Assembly: GCF_030269645.1 (NCBI RefSeq)
Contig: NZ_BSTR01000001.1
Coordinates: 53,740-117,739 of the forward strand
From: Actinokineospora sp. NBRC 105648
GTDB lineage: Bacteria > Actinomycetota > Actinomycetes > Mycobacteriales > Pseudonocardiaceae
DNA: 64,000 nucleotides
Direction: 5' to 3'
Shown: piece after piece, positions 24,394 to 33,484 of the stretch
Layout of the letters: each line of letters opens with the position of its first letter
Numbering within the stretch: the first letter of the stretch is position 1
Translations under genes and position numbers: made by a program
Notes under the pieces: generated by a model
Seen by the model: the letters and a program-made list of their open reading frames with translations, nothing else
Told to the model about the DNA's origin: nothing
The model's database searches: none

Positions 24394-25779
24394 TCAGATC
24401 TGCACGCTCTCCAGCACGCCGAGGGCGTCGGGCACCAGTACGGCGGCGCTGTAGTAGGTGCTGACCAGGTAGGAGATGATCGCGCGCTCGTTGATGCCGG
24501 TGAACCGCACCGAGAGGCCGGGCTGGTACTCGTCCGGGATCCCGGTCTGGTGCAGGCCGATCACGCCCTGGTCGGACTCGCCGGTGCGCAGCACCAGGAT
24601 CGAGGTGAGGTTGGTGTCGCTGATCGGGATCTTGTCGCAGGGCAGCAGCGGCACCCCGCGCCACGCCTGGACCTGCCTGCCCTGCACCTCGGTGGTGGGC
24701 GGGTAGAGCCCGCGCTTGGTGCACTCGCGGCCGAAGGCGGCGATGGCCCGCGGGTGGGCGAGGAAGAACTTGGACCCGCGCCGACGGGAGAGCAGCTCGT
24801 CGAGGTCGTCCGGGCTGGGCGCGCCCTCGCGGGTGTGGATGCGCTGGCGCAGGTCGGCCTGGTGCAGCAGCCCGAAGTCCCGGTTGTTGACCAGCTCGTG
24901 CTCCTGGCGCTCGCGCAGCGCCTCGATGGTCAGCCGGAGCTGCTGCTCGACCTGGTCCATCGGCTCGTTGTACAGGTCGGCGACCCGCGAGTGGATCTTG
25001 AGCAGGGTCTGCGCGACGCTGAGCTCGTACTCGCGCGGGGCCTGGTCGTAGTCGACGAAGGTACCCGGCAGCTCGTGCTCGCCCTGGTGGCCGGAGGCGA
25101 GCGCGATCTCGGCCTCGCCGTGCTTGTTCTGCCGCGCCTTGGGCTGCGCGCGGAACGCCTCGACGTGCGCGCGCAGCGCGGCCGAGCGCTCCTGCAGGGA
25201 GAGGAACTCCGAGCGCGACAGCGACAGCAGGATCACCTGGGTGGTCGCCTTGGCGGTGAAGTCCCAGGTGGCGTCGGACTCGACCAGGCCGCGGTCGCCG
25301 AAGAACTCGCCGTCGGCCAGGATCGCCAGCGCCGCGTCGTCGCCGTAGTGGCCCGTGGTGTAGGTGGTGACCTTGCCGTGCGCGATCAGGTGGACCTCGT
25401 CGGCGGCCTCGCCACCGCGCACGATCGTCTCGCCCGCGGCGAACTCGCGCTGGGTGAACCGGCGGGCCAGCTCGGCCAGCGCCTCGGCGTCCTCCAGCCC
25501 GCGCAGCAGCGCCAGCTCGCGCAGCTCCTGGGCGACCACCTGCACGTCGGCGCCGGTGTTGGTGAAGGTGACCCGGCCGTCGCCGAGGGTGTAGCTGAGC
25601 CTGCGGTTCACCCGGTACACCGCGCCCTGGGCCTCGACCCAGGGCAGCATGCGCAGCAGCCAGCGGGAGGTGATCTCCTGCATCTGCGGGACGGACTTGG
25701 TGGTGGTGGCCAGTTTTCTGGCCGCCGTGGTCCCGAGGCTCTGTTGCTGCTCAGGTCCGGTTTCCAGCAGACCGGTCAC
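24394..25779 (-). CDS. Family 2B encapsulin shell protein (downstream paralogue)
   Basis: A 461-aa HK97-fold shell protein of encapsulin Family 2B, whose known members (EshA-like proteins of streptomycetes) have a cyclic-nucleotide-binding-like domain inserted into the shell fold. Typical segments: [18 protein letters not shown] at the N-terminus, inserted domain about residues 90-215 ([30 protein letters not shown]), then [39 protein letters not shown] and the conserved C-terminal [17 protein letters not shown]. Sixty to one hundred copies would assemble into a cage. Start: GTG 25779 is preferred because GGCGGT lies 7 nt upstream, exactly as in the sister gene; an in-frame TTG at 25794 is the alternative. 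Confidence 0.93.
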   Translation of the reverse strand: MTGLLETGPEQQQSLGTTAARKLATTTKSVPQMQEITSRWLLRMLPWVEAQGAVYRVNRRLSYTLGDGRVTFTNTGADVQVVAQELRELALLRGLEDAEALAELARRFTQREFAAGETIVRGGEAADEVHLIAHGKVTTYTTGHYGDDAALAILADGEFFGDRGLVESDATWDFTAKATTQVILLSLSRSEFLSLQERSAALRAHVEAFRAQPKARQNKHGEAEIALASGHQGEHELPGTFVDYDQAPREYELSVAQTLLKIHSRVADLYNEPMDQVEQQLRLTIEALRERQEHELVNNRDFGLLHQADLRQRIHTREGAPSPDDLDELLSRRRGSKFFLAHPRAIAAFGRECTKRGLYPPTTEVQGRQVQAWRGVPLLPCDKIPISDTNLTSILVLRTGESDQGVIGLHQTGIPDEYQPGLSVRFTGINERAIISYLVSTYYSAAVLVPDALGVLESVQI

Positions 25780-25815
25780 GCGCGGTACCGCCAATCAGTG
25801 GTCGTGTGCGGGGGT

Positions 25816-25862
25816 GGGGCACCCGGGCCAACCCCTGGGGGTTGGGTGGGCCCGGGTGCCCC
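25816..25862. other. Strong stem-loop between the two shell genes
   Basis: Fourteen-bp stem GGGGCACCCGGGCC (25816-25829) with GGCCCGGGTGCCCC (25849-25862), enclosing a second hairpin AACCCC-TG-GGGGTT (25830-25843). It sits in the 93-bp gap between the shell genes and has no T-tract. It may act as a partial terminator or RNA-stability element that tunes the ratio of the two shell proteins. Confidence 0.75.
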
Positions 25863-25872
25863 GGGAGGGTGG

Positions 25873-27303
25873 CTAGAGGCCGATCTGGACGTTGTCGAGC
25901 ACGCCGAGCGCGTCCGGGACGAGGACGGCGGCGGAGTAGTAGGCGCTCACCAGGTAGGAGAGGATCGCCTTGTCGTTGATGCCCATGAAGCGCACCGACA
26001 GGCCGGGCTCGTACTCGTCCGGGATGCCGGTCTGGTGCAGGCCGATGACACCCTGGTTCTGCTCGCCAGTGCGCAGCACCAGGATCGAGGTGGTGCGGGT
26101 GTCGCTGACCGGGATCTTGTTGCAGGGCAGCACCGGGATGCCGCGCCAGGACGGCACGTGGTGCCCGGCGATCTCCACGCTGGTCGGGTAGATCCCGCGC
26201 TTGCTGCACTCGCGGCCGAACGCGGCGATCGCGCGCGGGTGGGCGAGGATGACCGACGGGTCCTTCCAGACCTTGGCCAGCAGCTCGTCCATGTCGTCCG
26301 GGGTGGGCGCGCCGGAGCGGGTGTGGATGCGCTGGCGCGGGTCGGCGTTGGCCAGCAGGCCGAACTCGCGGTTGTTGACCAGCTCGTGCTCCTGGCGCTC
26401 GCGCAGCGCCTCGATGGTCAGCCGGAGCTGCTGCTCGACCTGGTCCATCGGCTGGTTGTAGAGGTCGGCGACCCGGGTGTGCACCTTGAGGACGGTCTGG
26501 GCGACGCTGAGCTCGTACTCGCGCGGGTTCTCCTCGTAGTCCACGAAGGTCTCCGGCAGCTCGACCTCGCCCTCGTGGCCGGCCGCCAGGTTGATCGGGA
26601 CCTCGCCGTCGCGGTGGTCGATGCCCGCCGCGGCGTAGGCCTCGATGTGCGCGCTCAGGCTGGGCACCCGCTCCAGCAGGTTCTGGAAGTCGGTGCGGCG
26701 CAGGGAGAGCACGGTGACCGCGGTGGCGGCGCGGGCGGTGAAGTCCCAGATGCGCTCCTCCAGCAGGCCCCACTGGTCGAAGTACTCGCCGTCGGCCACC
26801 ACGCCGACCACGGTCTCGTCGCCGTACTGGCCCGCCGCCCGCTGCTCGACCCGGCCGTGCGCGATGACCAGGAACCGGTCCTCGGCGTGGCCCCACTCGA
26901 CGATCGTGTCGCCCGCGGCGTACTGCTCCTGCTCGAACAGCGCGGCCAGCGCGTCGAGCGCCTCCTCGTCGTCGAAGTCGCGCAGGAAGGACAGTTCGCG
27001 CAGGTCGCCCGCGACCACCCGGGCGGTGGCGGCGTCGCGGTCGACGGTGATCCGACCGTCGCCGACGACGTAGTCGATCGCGATGCGGCCGTCGCCGACG
27101 ACGTAGCTACGCCGCTGGTTGACCCGGTAGGTGCCACCGCCGACCTGGGTCCACGGCAGCACGCGCAGCAGCCAGCGGGAGGTGATCTCCTGCATCTGCG
27201 GGACGGACTTGGTGGTGGTGGCGAGGTTCCGCGCCGCCGCGGTGGTGAGGCTTTGCTGCGGCGACGTCGCGTCGCCGTCGACGGGACGCAGGGTCTCGGT
27301 CAC
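25873..27303 (-). CDS. Family 2B encapsulin shell protein (upstream paralogue)
   Basis: A 476-aa Family 2B encapsulin shell protein, paralogous along its whole length to the protein encoded at 24394-25779 (shared [48 protein letters not shown] and the same C-terminus). The inserted cNMP-binding-like domain is more diverged ([18 protein letters not shown]), and neither copy shows the Arg of the usual phosphate-binding cassette, so nucleotide binding is uncertain. First gene of the operon. GTG 27303 has GGCGGT 7 nt upstream, matching its sister; the in-frame TTG at 27318 is less likely. Two adjacent shell genes suggest a mixed two-component shell. Confidence 0.93.
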   Translation of the reverse strand: MTETLRPVDGDATSPQQSLTTAAARNLATTTKSVPQMQEITSRWLLRVLPWTQVGGGTYRVNQRRSYVVGDGRIAIDYVVGDGRITVDRDAATARVVAGDLRELSFLRDFDDEEALDALAALFEQEQYAAGDTIVEWGHAEDRFLVIAHGRVEQRAAGQYGDETVVGVVADGEYFDQWGLLEERIWDFTARAATAVTVLSLRRTDFQNLLERVPSLSAHIEAYAAAGIDHRDGEVPINLAAGHEGEVELPETFVDYEENPREYELSVAQTVLKVHTRVADLYNQPMDQVEQQLRLTIEALRERQEHELVNNREFGLLANADPRQRIHTRSGAPTPDDMDELLAKVWKDPSVILAHPRAIAAFGRECSKRGIYPTSVEIAGHHVPSWRGIPVLPCNKIPVSDTRTTSILVLRTGEQNQGVIGLHQTGIPDEYEPGLSVRFMGINDKAILSYLVSAYYSAAVLVPDALGVLDNVQIGL

Positions 27304-27672
27304 GGTAGCTACCGCCAATCTGGGCGTGTTCGGATTCGAGAGGTATCAGGCGAGGTGTCCAGGGCGGCGGGCTGACCAGGTATCGCAGGCCATTGGCGGA
27401 AAATGTCTCGCATTCACCTTTTTGTCGGGCCGAGACTCCCGTGTGCCCCTTCGGTTCGGTTGACGGCAACGAAGCTAGCACCGGGATTTTGTTGCCGTAC
27501 AGTCCCCGAATGGGCTGGTGATAACCCGGGAGAAATCACCCGTTTCAGGGGTCAGGCAGACCCGGAGTAGTCATTGAGTCGATCTACCACTCGATCTTGT
27601 GCACGGATGGTCCACGGGAGAGGTGGGGGCCGCCGGGCCGCCGGTACCGCTGTGTGGGCACACTGCGGTCCC
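27304..27672. promoter_or_regulatory. Divergent regulatory region of the encapsulin operon and SDR gene
   Basis: About 370 bp separates the shell gene from the divergent dehydrogenase gene. An 8-bp inverted repeat ACGGCAAC (27463-27470) / GTTGCCGT (27491-27498) flanks AGCTAG; read on the minus strand TAGCTT (27478-27473) fits an actinobacterial -10, so the repeat would straddle a leftward promoter and is a candidate operator. The implied leader to the shell gene is about 160 nt. No ORF seen. Confidence 0.45.
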
Positions 27673-28410
27673 ATGAGTGGACTGATCGTCGTGCTGGGCG
27701 GCCGCAGCGAGATCGGCTTGGCCGTGGCCCACCGCATCGCCCCAGGTCAGCGCGTCGTGCTGGCGGCCAGGCGGTCAAGTGATCTTGAACACCAGGCGGC
27801 GGCCTTGCGGGCGGCGGGCGCGGCGGCGGTCGAGGCGGTCGAGTTCGACGCCGACGACCTGGGCGCACACGCGACAGTCCTCGACGGCATCGTGGCGGAC
27901 CACGGTCCGATCGACACCGTCGTGGTCTCCTTCGGAATCCTCGGCGACCAGACCCGCGCCGAGAGCGACCCGGCGCACGCGGTGGCCATCGCCCACACCG
28001 ACTACACCGCCCACCTCTCCGTCCTCACCCTGCTCGCGAACCTGCTGCGACAGCAGGGAAAGGGTTCTTTGGTGGTCTTCTCCTCGGTCGCGGGCGTCCG
28101 GGTGCGACGCGCGAACTACGTCTACGGCTCGGCCAAGGCGGGCCTGGACGGCTTCGCCAGCGGCCTGGCCGACGCCCTGGCGGGCAGCGGCGTGCGCCTG
28201 CTCCTGGTCCGACCCGGCTTCGTGATCGGACGGATGACCGAGGGCATGAGCCCGGCCCCGTTCGCCAGCACCCCGGACCAGGTCGCCGACGCGACAGTCC
28301 GCGCCCTGCGCAAGGGCCGGGGCGAGGTCTGGGTCCCCGGCGTCCTGCGCCCGGTCTTCTTCCTCATGCGCCTCCTACCGAGAGCGGTCTGGCGCAGGCT
28401 GCCCCGGTAG
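27673..28410 (+). CDS. Short-chain dehydrogenase/reductase, DprE2-like
   Basis: A 245-aa NAD(P)-dependent short-chain dehydrogenase. The cofactor motif is VLGGRSEIGLAVAHRI (a GGxSxIG variant of TGxxxGxG) and the catalytic pair is YGSAKAG (Tyr-x3-Lys) with a Ser in VVFSSVAG. The variant glycine motif and the C-terminal WVPGVLRPVFFLMRLLPRAVW tail resemble decaprenylphosphoryl-2-keto-ribose reductase (DprE2), which makes the arabinose donor of actinobacterial cell walls; the family match is moderate. ATG 27673 is chosen; no strong ribosome binding site. It is divergent from the encapsulin operon and could share its regulation. Confidence 0.8.
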   Translation: MSGLIVVLGGRSEIGLAVAHRIAPGQRVVLAARRSSDLEHQAAALRAAGAAAVEAVEFDADDLGAHATVLDGIVADHGPIDTVVVSFGILGDQTRAESDPAHAVAIAHTDYTAHLSVLTLLANLLRQQGKGSLVVFSSVAGVRVRRANYVYGSAKAGLDGFASGLADALAGSGVRLLLVRPGFVIGRMTEGMSPAPFASTPDQVADATVRALRKGRGEVWVPGVLRPVFFLMRLLPRAVWRRLPR

Positions 28411-28616
28411 GGAGAATCGTCACCCATATCCACAAATGCACGATTCAGGATTCACGATTGAGCGAGATTCATGATTAAGTGACTCGCGGCATATAGATTC
28501 CTGCCCTGCCCACTACTCGTGCCGATCGACCGAGACCGACTTTCCCCACCCGCCCCGCCCGTCCACCGCTTTGCCCAATCCCGCCTACCATCAAAGGCGC
28601 CCTGCTCAGCCCGAAT

Positions 28617-28754
28617 GCTCGATTGGGTGGACTGTCTTTGTGTGGGGGAGGGCGACCGCCTGAGCTCCCCGGCGCGTGGGCGGATCCCTTCCGCACCCGC
28701 CCTTCCACCGGCGGTCGCCCAGGGGCCCCGCACAAAGGCAGTCCCCAATCGAGC
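28617..28754. repeat. Long palindromic element, copy 5 (diverged)
   Basis: A 138-bp copy with arms GCTCGATTGGGTGGACTG... and ...GTCCCCAATCGAGC. Relative to copies 1-4 the arms and interior are substantially changed (GGCGACCGCC paired with GGCGGTCGCC), yet self-complementarity is kept, with a 2-nt bulge. Conserved landmarks are the CTCGAT/ATCGAG ends, GTGTGGGGGAG and AGGGGCCCCGCAC. Lies between the SDR gene (+) and the LAL regulator (-), which converge. The rest of 28411-28843 shows nothing else. Confidence 0.85.
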
Positions 28755-28843
28755 ACCACCACCACCACAGCAAGCCCCGACGACACACCCCAACAACCAG
28801 GGTAGAGCCGACTAAGCTCAGAACCCGCTACCCACCAACGACT

Positions 28844-31663
28844 TCAGCGTTCGTCCGAAGCCGTCAGCAGCTGTCGGGGCAGCCCAGCAGGCAGGTCCGT
28901 CCGGCGGGTCACGTTCAACTTCCGGTACACCCGCGTCAAGTGCTGCTCCACCGTGCTCACCGTGATGTACAGTTTCCCGCCGATCTCCCGGTTCGTGTGC
29001 CCGAGCGCCGCCAGCACCGCCACCCGGCGCTCGGCCTCGCTCAGCGTCTCCATCCCGGTCGGCTGCGGCCGACGGCCGGCCTGCTCCGGGACCTCCGCGT
29101 CCCGCCCCGGGAGCAGTTCCCGGCTGAGCGGCTCCGCGTTGCAGCCCTTGGCCATCTGCAGCGCGCGGCGCGCCACCGTGCGCGCCTTCTCGCAGTCGCC
29201 CGTGGTGTTGTGGGCGTGGCTCAGGTCGAGCAGGGCGCGCGCGAGCTCGAAGCGGTCGCCGCCCGCGTGCAGCAGTTCGACCGCTTCCTCCAGCAGGGCC
29301 ACCCGTCGGTCCGAAGTGGACGTCGCGGCCAGGATCCGCAACGACACCCCGCGCGTGCGGGCACCCTCGCACCCCGGGCGGGCGAGCTGTTCGGCCATCA
29401 GCGCCCGGGCGATCTCGTGGTTGCCCAGGGCCAGCTGCGCCTGCGCGGCGCCCGCGCGCCAGGGCACCAGGGTCGGCAGGTCGATCTCCCAGCCGCCCAT
29501 GAGCTCGCCGCAGCGCTGGAAGTCGGCGAGTGCCGCGTGTGGACGGTCGGTCGCCAGGTAGTGCGTGCCGCGCGCGTACAGGTAGTGCAGTCCGAACTGG
29601 GTCTGGAACATCGCCTCCGGGACCGGGGTGCGCAGCAGCGCGGCGGCCTCGTCGTGTGCGCCCATCGCCGTCGCCGCCGCGACGCGGGTCGCCAGCGGCA
29701 CCCCGATGCACACGCCCCACCCGGTGGCCGACAGCTTGCCGAACGCGATGGTCGCGGTCTCCGCCGCCGCGGGCAGATCTCCTTGGCGCAGCGCGATCTC
29801 CGCGCGCATCGCGCCGAGCACGGCCTGCCAGGTGAGCGCGCTGCGGGCGGTCGCGTCGGCCAGCAGCGCGTCCGACCAGTGCATCGCGCGGTCGTTGCGG
29901 TCGGCGTGCACGAGCGCGGCCAGTGCCGAGAGCTGTGAGCCGAGGGTCTGCTCGCCGAGTCGGCAACTCTGCAGGATGTGCTCGGCAGCGGTGACGATCT
30001 CCTCGCGCGGGCCGCCCACGCGCACGCGGTCGAGCATGGCCGACGCGCGTGTCCACGGGTTGGCCAGCAGCGCGGGCGGGGCGTCGTTGTTCGGGTGCGG
30101 CACCCCGGCCATCACCGGCGGGTAGAGGAACGCCAGCCAGTGGAACACCAGGCTGACCTGGCCCGCCATCGGCGCCTCGCGCTCGGCGGACCGGGCGGCC
30201 AGGTCGGCCAGGATCGCCGCCAGCTCCTCGGTGTGGCCGTACCAGAGCAGGAACTTGGCCAGGTGCACGGCATTGCGGTCGGACAGCCTGCCCTCGGCCC
30301 TGGCCACCCGCAGCGCGGGCAGGTGCCGGGCGGCCGAGGACGGGTTGCGCCGCCACTCCACGCGCAGCAGCTGCATGGTGATGTCGGCGCGCTCGTCGTC
30401 GTCGGCACTGAGCCGGGCGGCGACCTCGAGCCTGCGCGCGGCGAGGTCGACGCGGTCGGCGACCAGGTCCTCCTGCGCGGCGTGCCGCAGCACCTCCACC
30501 GCCCACGGGGCGTCGGTGAGGCCGTCGACGCCGTCGGCCGCGGTGAGGTGGCAGGCGACCTCGTCGGCGGCCGAGCCGTCGCGGTAGAGCAGGCGCGCGG
30601 CGCGGGCGTGCAGCGCGGAGCGGTCGGCGGGGGCGAGGCTGTCCAGCACGGCGGCCTTGGCGACCGGGTGCCGGAAGCGGCCGCCGTCGAGCAGGCCCGC
30701 CATCTCCAGCACGTCGAGCACCTGGGCGGCGGAGTCGGAGGTGATGTCGAGCAGCTTGCCCAGCAGGACCGGCGAACCGGCGTCGCCCAGCAGCGCCAGG
30801 CCGCGGGCGACCTGGACCATGCCGGACTCCCAGCGGTGCAGGCAGGCCAGCACGCCGTGGCCGAACTCCTGGCCGACGGCGACCTGGCCGTCGGCGGGGC
30901 GCGCGCCCGCGCGGACGGCGGCGCGGTGGTCGTCGATGAGCGCGGTCACCAGCAGCGGGTTCCCGCCGCTGACCGCGTGGTGCACCGGGGCGAGCGCGCC
31001 CGCGGTGGCCGGGTCGAGCTGGGTGGCGAGCAGCTCGCCGACCCCGCGCAGCGACAGCGGGGCCAGTCGCAGGTGCGAGGTGTTGGGCTGGCGGGTCACC
31101 TCGGCGCGGAAGACGGCCTGGGTCGGGCGGGGGAGCGCCCACTCGGTCAGGATCACCAGCACCCGGGCGAAGCGCATCCGGCGCTGCAGGTAGAGCAGGG
31201 CTTGCAGGGAGGGGGCGTCGGCGAACTGGACGTCGTCGACCTCGATCACGACCGGGCGGTCCTTGGCGAGCTCGAGCAGGGCCGCGCACACGCCGTCGAG
31301 CACCCGGGCGCCCGCCCAGCCGATCGACACCGGGTCGCCCGCGGCGGGTTCGGCCGGGACCGCGTCGACGTCGTCGCCCCGCAGCAGCCGGGTGACGTCC
31401 GCGGCCACGGCGCCGGGTAAGGAGGGGCAGGCGAACAGCTGGCGCAGCACCCCGAACGCCAGGGTGCGCTCGGCGCGCGAGCACGACGCGACGAGCAGCA
31501 GGGCGCCCTCGCCCACCGCGCGGTCGGCGAAGGCGTGCAGCAGCTCGGTCTTGCCGCTGGCGACGCCCCCGCTGATCAGGGCCACCTGCCCCCGGCTGCG
31601 GGTGCACTCGGCGTAAAGCCCCCCGAGAGCCCTCAGTTCCTCGTTCCGCTCGACCAGCGCCAT
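28844..31663 (-). CDS. Large ATP-binding LuxR-family (LAL) transcriptional regulator 1
   Basis: A 939-aa regulator. N-terminal AAA-type ATPase: Walker A GGVASGKTELLHAF near residue 32 and Walker B VVIEVDDVQFAD near residue 145. The long middle is a helical, TPR-like sensor region. The last ~65 residues are a LuxR helix-turn-helix (ALGHTNREIGGKLYITVSTV). LAL proteins such as PikD are pathway activators in macrolide clusters. The start MALVERNEELRAL has GGAAGGGG upstream. It probably activates the polyketide genes; a second LAL at 36021 is a clear paralogue, especially in the DNA-binding domain, so the two may bind the same sites. Confidence 0.93.
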   Translation of the reverse strand: MALVERNEELRALGGLYAECTRSRGQVALISGGVASGKTELLHAFADRAVGEGALLLVASCSRAERTLAFGVLRQLFACPSLPGAVAADVTRLLRGDDVDAVPAEPAAGDPVSIGWAGARVLDGVCAALLELAKDRPVVIEVDDVQFADAPSLQALLYLQRRMRFARVLVILTEWALPRPTQAVFRAEVTRQPNTSHLRLAPLSLRGVGELLATQLDPATAGALAPVHHAVSGGNPLLVTALIDDHRAAVRAGARPADGQVAVGQEFGHGVLACLHRWESGMVQVARGLALLGDAGSPVLLGKLLDITSDSAAQVLDVLEMAGLLDGGRFRHPVAKAAVLDSLAPADRSALHARAARLLYRDGSAADEVACHLTAADGVDGLTDAPWAVEVLRHAAQEDLVADRVDLAARRLEVAARLSADDDERADITMQLLRVEWRRNPSSAARHLPALRVARAEGRLSDRNAVHLAKFLLWYGHTEELAAILADLAARSAEREAPMAGQVSLVFHWLAFLYPPVMAGVPHPNNDAPPALLANPWTRASAMLDRVRVGGPREEIVTAAEHILQSCRLGEQTLGSQLSALAALVHADRNDRAMHWSDALLADATARSALTWQAVLGAMRAEIALRQGDLPAAAETATIAFGKLSATGWGVCIGVPLATRVAAATAMGAHDEAAALLRTPVPEAMFQTQFGLHYLYARGTHYLATDRPHAALADFQRCGELMGGWEIDLPTLVPWRAGAAQAQLALGNHEIARALMAEQLARPGCEGARTRGVSLRILAATSTSDRRVALLEEAVELLHAGGDRFELARALLDLSHAHNTTGDCEKARTVARRALQMAKGCNAEPLSRELLPGRDAEVPEQAGRRPQPTGMETLSEAERRVAVLAALGHTNREIGGKLYITVSTVEQHLTRVYRKLNVTRRTDLPAGLPRQLLTASDER

Positions 31664-32215
31664 GCGTCGCCCCTTCCCCTGTGGCCCTCGACGGGCTGCC
31701 GCACCCGCGCCGAGGTCACGCTCAGTGACCCTGATTTCCCCGTCCCCCCACGCTCCGGGTCGAATCTAACGGCAATGAGCACGGATGTGGAAGGTTTGCC
31801 AAGTGACTGGATGAACAATGCGTAATCCAGACGCGTTTTCACTTCTCGGGTGCACCATTCGGACCATTCCACTGCGGCGCTAGCCGTACCGCGGTCCGCA
31901 TGGGTAGGTGTCTGTTCAACAACCGCCCAGGCCCAGGCGGGGATCACCCGGAGTGATTGTCCGGTCGCTCTGCTGTGGACGATGGGTTGGGCACTTTCCA
32001 ACCCATGACATCAAGAGCGCCTTAAGTGTCCGGAGATTAGGGGTGCTTCGGGGTTGCGCGGGCCGACCGCCAGGGGTGGTGATCATGCCAACTGGACAGT
32101 TGTCGGCCATGGGATGACCTTATCTTGTTCACTACGGGTAGTCACGATCATCGTCCCCGAACGGAGTAGTCGAGGGCCTGTTCCGCGCGCAATTCAGTCG
32201 CGTGAATGCCGTGTG
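31664..32215. promoter_or_regulatory. Long upstream region of LAL regulator 1
   Basis: 552 bp without a supported gene. A palindrome GGTCAC-GCTCA-GTGACC lies at 31714-31730, about 50 bp upstream of the LAL 1 start, an operator candidate. A 9-bp hairpin ATGGGTTGG/CCAACCCAT occupies 31982-32006. The 12-mer TTCACTTCTCGG near 31838 recurs near 35942, upstream of LAL 2. The stretch is lower in GC than the coding DNA around it. No tRNA or small RNA could be recognised. Confidence 0.45.
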
Positions 32216-32626
32216 TCAGGAGTCGCCGAATCCCGCCGTGCGCCGGATCCAGAGCAATCCCAGAACGGGCAGCACAACGGGCACGAATCCGTACCCCTGA
32301 CCGAAAACGGACCACACCGTGGCATCCGGGAAGGCACTCGGCGCGACCAGGCTGGCGATGCCGACGGTCACCACCCCGACCAGCTCCACCGCGCAGGAGA
32401 CGACCGCCAGCCGCCGCGAGCCGCGGCTGCCGCGGGACAGCGAGACGGTGGCCACCACGTAGACCACGGCGGCGAAGGCGGAGAGCAGGTAGGCCAGCGG
32501 CGCCCGGGAGAAGTGGCCGGCGATCTGGCTGGCGGAGCGGGCGCAGGCGGCCAGCGCGAAGATCGCGTAGACGGCGATCAGCAGCCTGCCGGGCCCGGAG
32601 CGGGTCGCGGTGCGGTCCTCAGCCAC
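32216..32626 (-). CDS. Small four-helix membrane protein
   Basis: A 136-aa protein with four hydrophobic segments (about residues 14-33, 44-62, 76-95 and 108-126) and short polar loops; N-terminus polar and charged. No motif is recognised. Its GTG start (32626) lies 8 bp inside the end of the next upstream membrane-protein gene, so the two are translated as a pair and may form one complex. Homologous-looking pairs are common near housekeeping genes in actinomycetes, but I can assign no function. Confidence 0.78.
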   Translation of the reverse strand: MAEDRTATRSGPGRLLIAVYAIFALAACARSASQIAGHFSRAPLAYLLSAFAAVVYVVATVSLSRGSRGSRRLAVVSCAVELVGVVTVGIASLVAPSAFPDATVWSVFGQGYGFVPVVLPVLGLLWIRRTAGFGDS

Positions 32627-33005
32627 CGGGCACCGCCGTCCAGACCTGGTGCATCCGCACGACCATCACCGGCAGGGCCAGCGCGCCCACGACCAGGACC
32701 GCGGTGCCCCAGCGGGTGCGCTCGGCCAGCGACCAGTACGCGGCGACCGGGAGGATCAGCAGCGCGCCGAGCAGGTAGCCGGCGAAGGCGAGCCCGGCGA
32801 CGTCGCGGTCGGTGGTGGCGAGCTGGACCAGCCCGACCACCGCCTGGGCCAGCAGCCCCAGCTCCAGCAGGGCGAGCAGGCCGAAGAACGCCCACCCGTC
32901 CTTCGGGCCGGGCAGCGGCGGCCGGTTGAGCACGACCAGCACCAGCGCCCAGACCGCGGCCGCGAGGGCCACCCAGATCAGGGTGTCGGACAGCGCGTCG
33001 ATCAT
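32619..33005 (-). CDS. Small four-helix membrane protein (partner of the next gene)
   Basis: A 128-aa protein with four predicted membrane segments. The most notable loop is NRPPLPGPKDGW after the first helix. Start ATG 33005 is preferred over GTG 33011 because GGAGG lies 6 nt upstream of the ATG. Overlaps the following membrane-protein gene by 8 bp and is divergent from cutA. Function unknown; the overlap implies joint expression. Confidence 0.78.
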   Translation of the reverse strand: MIDALSDTLIWVALAAAVWALVLVVLNRPPLPGPKDGWAFFGLLALLELGLLAQAVVGLVQLATTDRDVAGLAFAGYLLGALLILPVAAYWSLAERTRWGTAVLVVGALALPVMVVRMHQVWTAVPGG

Positions 33006-33093
33006 CGTCACCCTCCCGTCGGCCCGCGCGCGCGAACGCGATAGAGCGTCGCACGCCCCGCACCGGCGGGCCGGATCGGGCTACGGTCGGCCC

Positions 33094-33435
33094 ATGACGA
33101 CGCGCTGCCTCCAGGTCGTGACCACAACGGACAGCGCGGAGGAGGCCGAGCGGCTCGCCCACGGGATCGTCGCCGAGCACCTGGGCGCGTGCGTGCACAT
33201 CACGGCGGTGACCAGCGTCTACCGTTGGCAGGGCGAGGTGGAGCAGGCGCCGGAGTGGCGGCTGGCGGTCAAGACGGCGGCCGACCGGCTCGACGCCCTG
33301 GTCGCGCACATCCGGGAGCGGCACAGCTACGACCTGCCGCAGGTGGTCGCGGTCGAGATCGCGGGTGGCAGCGCCGAGTACCTGGACTGGGTCGTCGCTG
33401 AAACTCGAACCGCAGAGACCCGGGCAGTCGAGTAG
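33094..33435 (+). CDS. cutA: Divalent cation tolerance protein CutA
   Basis: A 113-aa member of the CutA1 family: small, trimeric, ferredoxin-like, linked to copper/divalent ion tolerance in E. coli, though its real biochemical role is unsettled. Family features are the N-terminal VVTTTDSAEEAERLA, VTSVYRWQGEVEQ and the C-terminal HSYDLPQVVAVEI with its conserved His. Length is normal. Monocistronic, with a strong bidirectional terminator right after the stop. No connection to the polyketide genes is evident. Confidence 0.93.
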   Translation: MTTRCLQVVTTTDSAEEAERLAHGIVAEHLGACVHITAVTSVYRWQGEVEQAPEWRLAVKTAADRLDALVAHIRERHSYDLPQVVAVEIAGGSAEYLDWVVAETRTAETRAVE

Positions 33436-33436
33436 T

Positions 33437-33474
33437 ACCGATCGGCCCGGGGACTCGCGCCCGGGCCGATCGGT
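33437..33474. terminator. Bidirectional terminator between cutA and the thioesterase gene
   Basis: Perfect 15-bp stem ACCGATCGGCCCGGG / CCCGGGCCGATCGGT (33437-33451 and 33460-33474) with an 8-nt loop, starting one base after the cutA stop and ending 10 bp before the thioesterase stop. It serves the two convergent genes. Confidence 0.88.
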
Positions 33475-33484
33475 CAGTCCACTG

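Noticed and set aside
31664-32215. Riboswitch or small RNA in the long gap before LAL 1
   Set aside because: Only simple hairpins are present; no recognised riboswitch core or terminator-linked structure.
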